A DNA stretch of 64,000 nucleotides. It comes from Polyangiaceae bacterium (GTDB taxonomy: Bacteria > Myxococcota_A > Polyangia > Polyangiales > Polyangiaceae). Shown here piece after piece: positions 60,645 to 64,000 of this stretch. A model generated the notes under the pieces. It saw only the letters and a list, made by a program, of their open reading frames with translations. It had not been told where the DNA came from and ran no database searches. The stretch covers positions 124,001 through 188,000 of the forward strand of contig JACKEB010000019.1 of NCBI GenBank assembly GCA_020633205.1, given 5' to 3'. Positions within the stretch are counted from its first letter, which is position 1. Each line of letters begins with the position of its first letter. Made by a program: the position numbers and the translations under genes.

Positions 60645-63600
60645 ATGGGCCGTTCGCGACTACCGCCAACTTCGTTGGCGCCCGCTGACAGCGTCGATAG
60701 TCCGGCGGCGGGGCAGCTTGGGCAGCTCATCGGGGAAGGCGGCAGCGCCTGGGTGTATCGAACCAGCGACGGTATCGCCGTGGTCAAACTCGCAAAGCCT
60801 GACCACGCGGAAACACTCGTCAGTGAGGCACAGCGTGCGCTGTTCCTACGCAGTGCCGCCCTGCCTGAACTCCTCGAGGTGGGCGAGCTCACTCGTTCAG
60901 CTCTGCCGAAGGAGGCGCAGTCATCGCCTGGGCTCTATTCCGTGTGGCACTACCTGCCAGGCGCGGACGCTGATGGGCTGGCGCTTGATGAACACAGCCT
61001 GCTGTACCTGTTGCGCGACGTCGCACGCGGCCTGACGGAGTTGCACCGTTTGGGCCTCGCACACGGCGACATCAAGCCCGCCAACGTACGCTACGACTCA
61101 GCACAGCGTCGTGGGTGGTTGCTCGATCTCGGCATGGTCGCGCCCCTGAGCACGCACGTCCCGATTGGTGCGACCCCGCGCTACCTCGATCCGAGCTTGA
61201 GCGAGGGGCGCCCGAGCGATGCCCGAGCGCGTGATCTCTACGCGCTCGGCCTGACTTTGCTCGAGCTCTTGGTACCCGATGCGCGCGGCTGGACGACGCC
61301 ATCCGACCACCTGGAGCAGCTCCCCGACACGCCCCTCGGGGTGCTGATTGAGAACCTTCTGGCACCGGAGAGCCAACGTCGCCCGCCAGCCTGCTGGTTG
61401 TGGAGTGAAGCGAGCCGCTTGCTCGGGGAAAGCGATCCTGCACTTGCCCCGTATCCAATCCTCGCGGAATCGAGTTACATCTGGGTGAGGCGAAAAGAGC
61501 TCCTGTGGGCCGCGCAGGGCACACCACGCTTGGAACTCGAGGGCCCACCGCGGCGCTGGGTGGAGCGCAGCCTCTCACTGCTGGGGCCCCTCGCCAGGTT
61601 GGGCTCCCACGAAAAGGCCAAGTCGGAACGTTGTATCAAGCCGCTCTCACCCACTGAGTTGCGCGCGTGGATGGTCCAGCTAATCGGCGCGGAGGCTGCC
61701 AGCTTCGCTCCGCTCCGCCTGAGCGAAGCGGAGCTCGCTCAACGGGTAGCCACCCACTGCGAGCGTTTTCCGGCCACGCTGCTCACGGAACGCGAGCTCG
61801 CCGACTCCCTCTCCCCGACGCCGCTACCGCGTTCCCTGCAGGTGCTGGCGCTCGGCCTCGGCCAGGAACCGAGTCTCGGCTATTTGCTAGCAGGAGTCGA
61901 CCTGGTGCGCCGTGGCGACGCGGATGTGGAGCTGCGCTGCGCCCTCGCCAGAGCGCTGCGTCGCCGATCCGAGTTCGCGAGCGCGCTGGACCTGTTGAAT
62001 CAACGCAGCGAATTAAGTTGCCGCGCGGAATATAGCGAAACGCTGCGACGGATGGGTGCGAGGCAGGCAGCCATCACCTCAGCGCAAGCGGCTCTGGAGA
62101 GCCTCTCCTCGCTCGAAGCCCTCCCCAACGAAGAAGCCTGGGTTGGGGACCGGCTTCGCGGCACCCTGGCCCGCGCGCTCATGGAGACGGGAGATCTGAA
62201 AACCGCCGCCGAAGCTCTCCGCGGAGACTCGCCAGCGATCTCCACCTTGGAAGCGAGGGTGTTGCTCGGCATGGCACAGGACTCACCGGTAAGCGCCATC
62301 GAAACGGATCTCGAGCTTGTCGAGAGTCACGCAAGAGGAGACGAAGAGCGAGCGCGCGCTCTGGGTTTGAGAGGCTACTTCGAACATCGACGGGGGCGAG
62401 TCGGCGAAGCCCGAGTCGCCTTCGAAGGCGCCGTTCAGCATGCGAGCCGCGCCGGGGCACGAGCCGAAGAAGCGACCTACCTCACCGGCCTAGCCGCAAC
62501 GGCGAGCGACGCCGGACACTTGGGCCAAGCGATCTCCGCGGCGGAGCGGGCGAGTCTGATCTTCGGTCATCTACAGGAGCTGAGCCGTGCAGCGCGAGCC
62601 CAGCTGAATCTCGGCTCGGCGTTGCTCGCGGCCGGAGCATACGCGCCCGCTGGCGCCGCATTCGCCAAGGCGGCGGACCTGGCTGGTCGCAGCGCGGACG
62701 AGCCTTGTCAACACGCGGCAGCGCTCAGCGAGCTAGAGCTCGCGGTTTACCGCGCGGATTTTTCTGAGGCAAACTTGGCGCTACTTGGCGTCACACTCGA
62801 GCAAACTGTCGAGCTCTTCAAAGCGCCCTCCCCCGCGGAGCGCTTATCCCTGGGCGCGCTTCGGCTGCGCGCAGAGCGCGTCCGACGGGAACACGCCGCG
62901 GCGCCATTTTCCGGAGAGCTTTCCCCTGCCGAGCTACCTGAACTCGAACAGCTCGGCTTGGATTCCACGCTGCCCTCAACTTGTCGCTTCGAGTGGTGGA
63001 GAGCCCGCGGACTGGCCTTGCTCAGCCCCAAAGCGGCGCCGTCGGCACCGGGCCGTCCCGACTCCGTACTGCGCCAGCTCGTCGCGCTGGCAGCGGAGCA
63101 AGCTCCACTTGTCAGCAAGGGTCCCGCGCTGGCAGTGGGCGCTGCCCTCGCCGCCACGCTACGGGACGGCGACACCGCGAGGCGCTTGGGTCGTGCAGCC
63201 GAGCTCGCGGGGAGCCAGATCCTAGAAGGTATCCCCGCGGAATATCGATCCACTGGGGAGCGCCTGCCATGGCTCAAGCTCCTAGACGGTTTCTTCGATC
63301 TGGAGTCAGGTGGCCACGAGCTGCTCGCTGGCGCGCAGCTGCTGAAGCTAGAGCAGCTAGTAAGAGGGTTGGGGGTGAGGGGCAATTTGGGCGCGCTGTT
63401 GAACCAAGTTCTCGACGCCCTGGTGCTGTGGACCGGAGTGGAGCGTGGCTTGCTGCTCTTGAAGGCTCCCGGAGACCGCTTGCACGTGCGCGCGGCGCGC
63501 AACCTATCGCGCGAGGATCTATCACAAGATCAGCGGCAACTGTCCATGACGCTTGCGCGACGCGCTCTATCCGCGCGGCAACCGGTGGTCGCCGTGGACG

Positions 63601-64000
63601 CACTAGGAGAGCTGCCCGAGTTGACCGAGAGTGTGCATGCACTGAACCTGCGCAGTGTCCTCGCGGTGCCCCTGCTTGCGCGTGGTGAGGCGCTCGGCGT
63701 CGTTTACCTCGACGACCGAGATCGCCGCGGCGCCTTCGGCGAGGCTGAGCTCGCGTGGGTGCGCCTCCTTGGCAGCATCGCCTCGATCGCGATCGCAGAA
63801 GCGCGGGACCAACTCATGTTGCGGCGCGCGGCTCGCCAAGCTGAGCGCGCCAAACGCCGGCTCGAGCTAGCGCTACAGGCGGAACATCAAGAGTTGGTGT
63901 TGGCCAAACGACAACTCGGATCGCGTTCGCATCCGGAGATCGTCGGGGATAGCCCGGTCATGCTCGAGCTGCTTCGGCTCGTGGATCGCGTTGCTGAAAC
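60645..64000 (+). CDS. Ser/Thr kinase fused to GAF and sigma-54 activator (partial)
   Basis: The gene starts at ATG 60645 and runs off the right edge (1118 codons seen). Residues about 22-250 are a protein kinase: IGEGGSAWVYR loop, Lys in AVVKLAKP, catalytic HGDIKPAN at 140-147 (HRD replaced by HGD) and LLDLGMV in place of DFG. About 600 residues of helical TPR-like repeats follow, then a GAF domain (about 920-1050; ALNLRSVLAVPLLARGEALGV). Next comes a coiled coil and the opening of an AAA+ sigma-54 activator (SHPEIVGDSPVMLELLRLVDRV). It probably links small-molecule or signal sensing to sigma-54 transcription. A G-rich motif lies inside at 63366. Confidence 0.92.
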   Translation, partial: MGRSRLPPTSLAPADSVDSPAAGQLGQLIGEGGSAWVYRTSDGIAVVKLAKPDHAETLVSEAQRALFLRSAALPELLEVGELTRSALPKEAQSSPGLYSVWHYLPGADADGLALDEHSLLYLLRDVARGLTELHRLGLAHGDIKPANVRYDSAQRRGWLLDLGMVAPLSTHVPIGATPRYLDPSLSEGRPSDARARDLYALGLTLLELLVPDARGWTTPSDHLEQLPDTPLGVLIENLLAPESQRRPPACWLWSEASRLLGESDPALAPYPILAESSYIWVRRKELLWAAQGTPRLELEGPPRRWVERSLSLLGPLARLGSHEKAKSERCIKPLSPTELRAWMVQLIGAEAASFAPLRLSEAELAQRVATHCERFPATLLTERELADSLSPTPLPRSLQVLALGLGQEPSLGYLLAGVDLVRRGDADVELRCALARALRRRSEFASALDLLNQRSELSCRAEYSETLRRMGARQAAITSAQAALESLSSLEALPNEEAWVGDRLRGTLARALMETGDLKTAAEALRGDSPAISTLEARVLLGMAQDSPVSAIETDLELVESHARGDEERARALGLRGYFEHRRGRVGEARVAFEGAVQHASRAGARAEEATYLTGLAATASDAGHLGQAISAAERASLIFGHLQELSRAARAQLNLGSALLAAGAYAPAGAAFAKAADLAGRSADEPCQHAAALSELELAVYRADFSEANLALLGVTLEQTVELFKAPSPAERLSLGALRLRAERVRREHAAAPFSGELSPAELPELEQLGLDSTLPSTCRFEWWRARGLALLSPKAAPSAPGRPDSVLRQLVALAAEQAPLVSKGPALAVGAALAATLRDGDTARRLGRAAELAGSQILEGIPAEYRSTGERLPWLKLLDGFFDLESGGHELLAGAQLLKLEQLVRGLGVRGNLGALLNQVLDALVLWTGVERGLLLLKAPGDRLHVRAARNLSREDLSQDQRQLSMTLARRALSARQPVVAVDALGELPELTESVHALNLRSVLAVPLLARGEALGVVYLDDRDRRGAFGEAELAWVRLLGSIASIAIAEARDQLMLRRAARQAERAKRRLELALQAEHQELVLAKRQLGSRSHPEIVGDSPVMLELLRLVDRVAE
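63366..63385 (+). repeat. Dispersed G-rich motif copy, intragenic
   Basis: The bases gggttgggggtgaggggcaa encode RGLGVRGN at the edge of the GAF domain of the kinase chimera. The same GGGTTGGGGGTGAGG string appears on the minus strand at 7986. Confidence 0.5.

Noticed and set aside
11018..63385. G-rich motif as FtsK-orienting (KOPS) sequence
   Set aside because: KOPS sites point one way along each replichore. The copies here face both ways over short distances, although the core is similar to GGGnAGGG.

Overview
The window is high-GC DNA from a complex Gram-negative bacterium, most likely a myxobacterium of the class Polyangia (Myxococcota). This is inferred from the gene content: many lipoproteins with Gly/Ser/Thr linkers, a Ser/Thr kinase fused to a sigma-54 activator module, FHA-GGDEF and multi-receiver signalling proteins, type IV pilus genes, an AgmX-like protein and a membrane MutS-family ATPase. 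No rRNA or tRNA gene was seen, so placement rests on proteins only.

Layout. 1-3838: three minus-strand envelope proteins, namely a discoidin-type lipoprotein cut by the window edge, a VWA protein and a lipoprotein with a GATase-like part. 3978-9489: a MacAB/LolCDE-like efflux operon (adaptor, ATPase, two FtsX-type permeases) divergent from a MarR protein fused to a beta-strand domain, with a palindromic operator between them. 9665-12688: an outer-membrane porin next to two dihaem c-type cytochromes that match the TsdB/TsdA thiosulfate dehydrogenase pair. 12915-22198: an MBL-fold lipoprotein, membrane proteins, a CRP-like protein, secA, a DegP/HtrA-type lipoprotein protease and a patatin-like phospholipase.

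22253-28518: a tightly coupled minus-strand operon of a class III aminotransferase, a LuxE-like acyl-protein synthetase and a LuxC-like acyl reductase (GTGA overlaps), then an NlpC/P60-like lipoprotein. There is no luciferase. The inferred chemistry is fatty acid to fatty aldehyde to fatty amine. A FHA-GGDEF protein follows the promoter-proximal side. 28950-34585: membrane MutS-like ATPase, orphan CheB, AgmX-like protein, and a receiver-receiver-receiver-cyclase. 34740-38837: an N-acetylglutamate synthase-like protein with a degraded kinase site, small proteins, and a MarR regulon in which two copies of a 14-bp palindrome control a PPOX-family protein, the regulator itself and an SCP2-like protein.

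39240-44815: pilMNOPQ for the type IV pilus alignment complex and secretin. Divergent from it is a LysM/M15-like wall protein, then a FliA/WhiG-type sigma factor preceded by a very good sigma-54 promoter. 47505-54785: a large NAGPA-like exported protein, cdsA, glutamate dehydrogenase and a HEAT-repeat protein. 54858-59490: an outer-membrane beta-barrel translationally coupled to a 13-haem cytochrome, a small helical protein and a lipoprotein with a haem c site, a candidate trans-outer-membrane electron conduit. The window ends inside a large Ser/Thr kinase-GAF-sigma-54 activator chimera.

Two dispersed short sequences cut across gene boundaries: a G-rich motif (TTTGGGGGGAGAGG-like) and a palindrome-like motif (TTTTCC-n-CGCGGAAAA-like). 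Both are described as findings.
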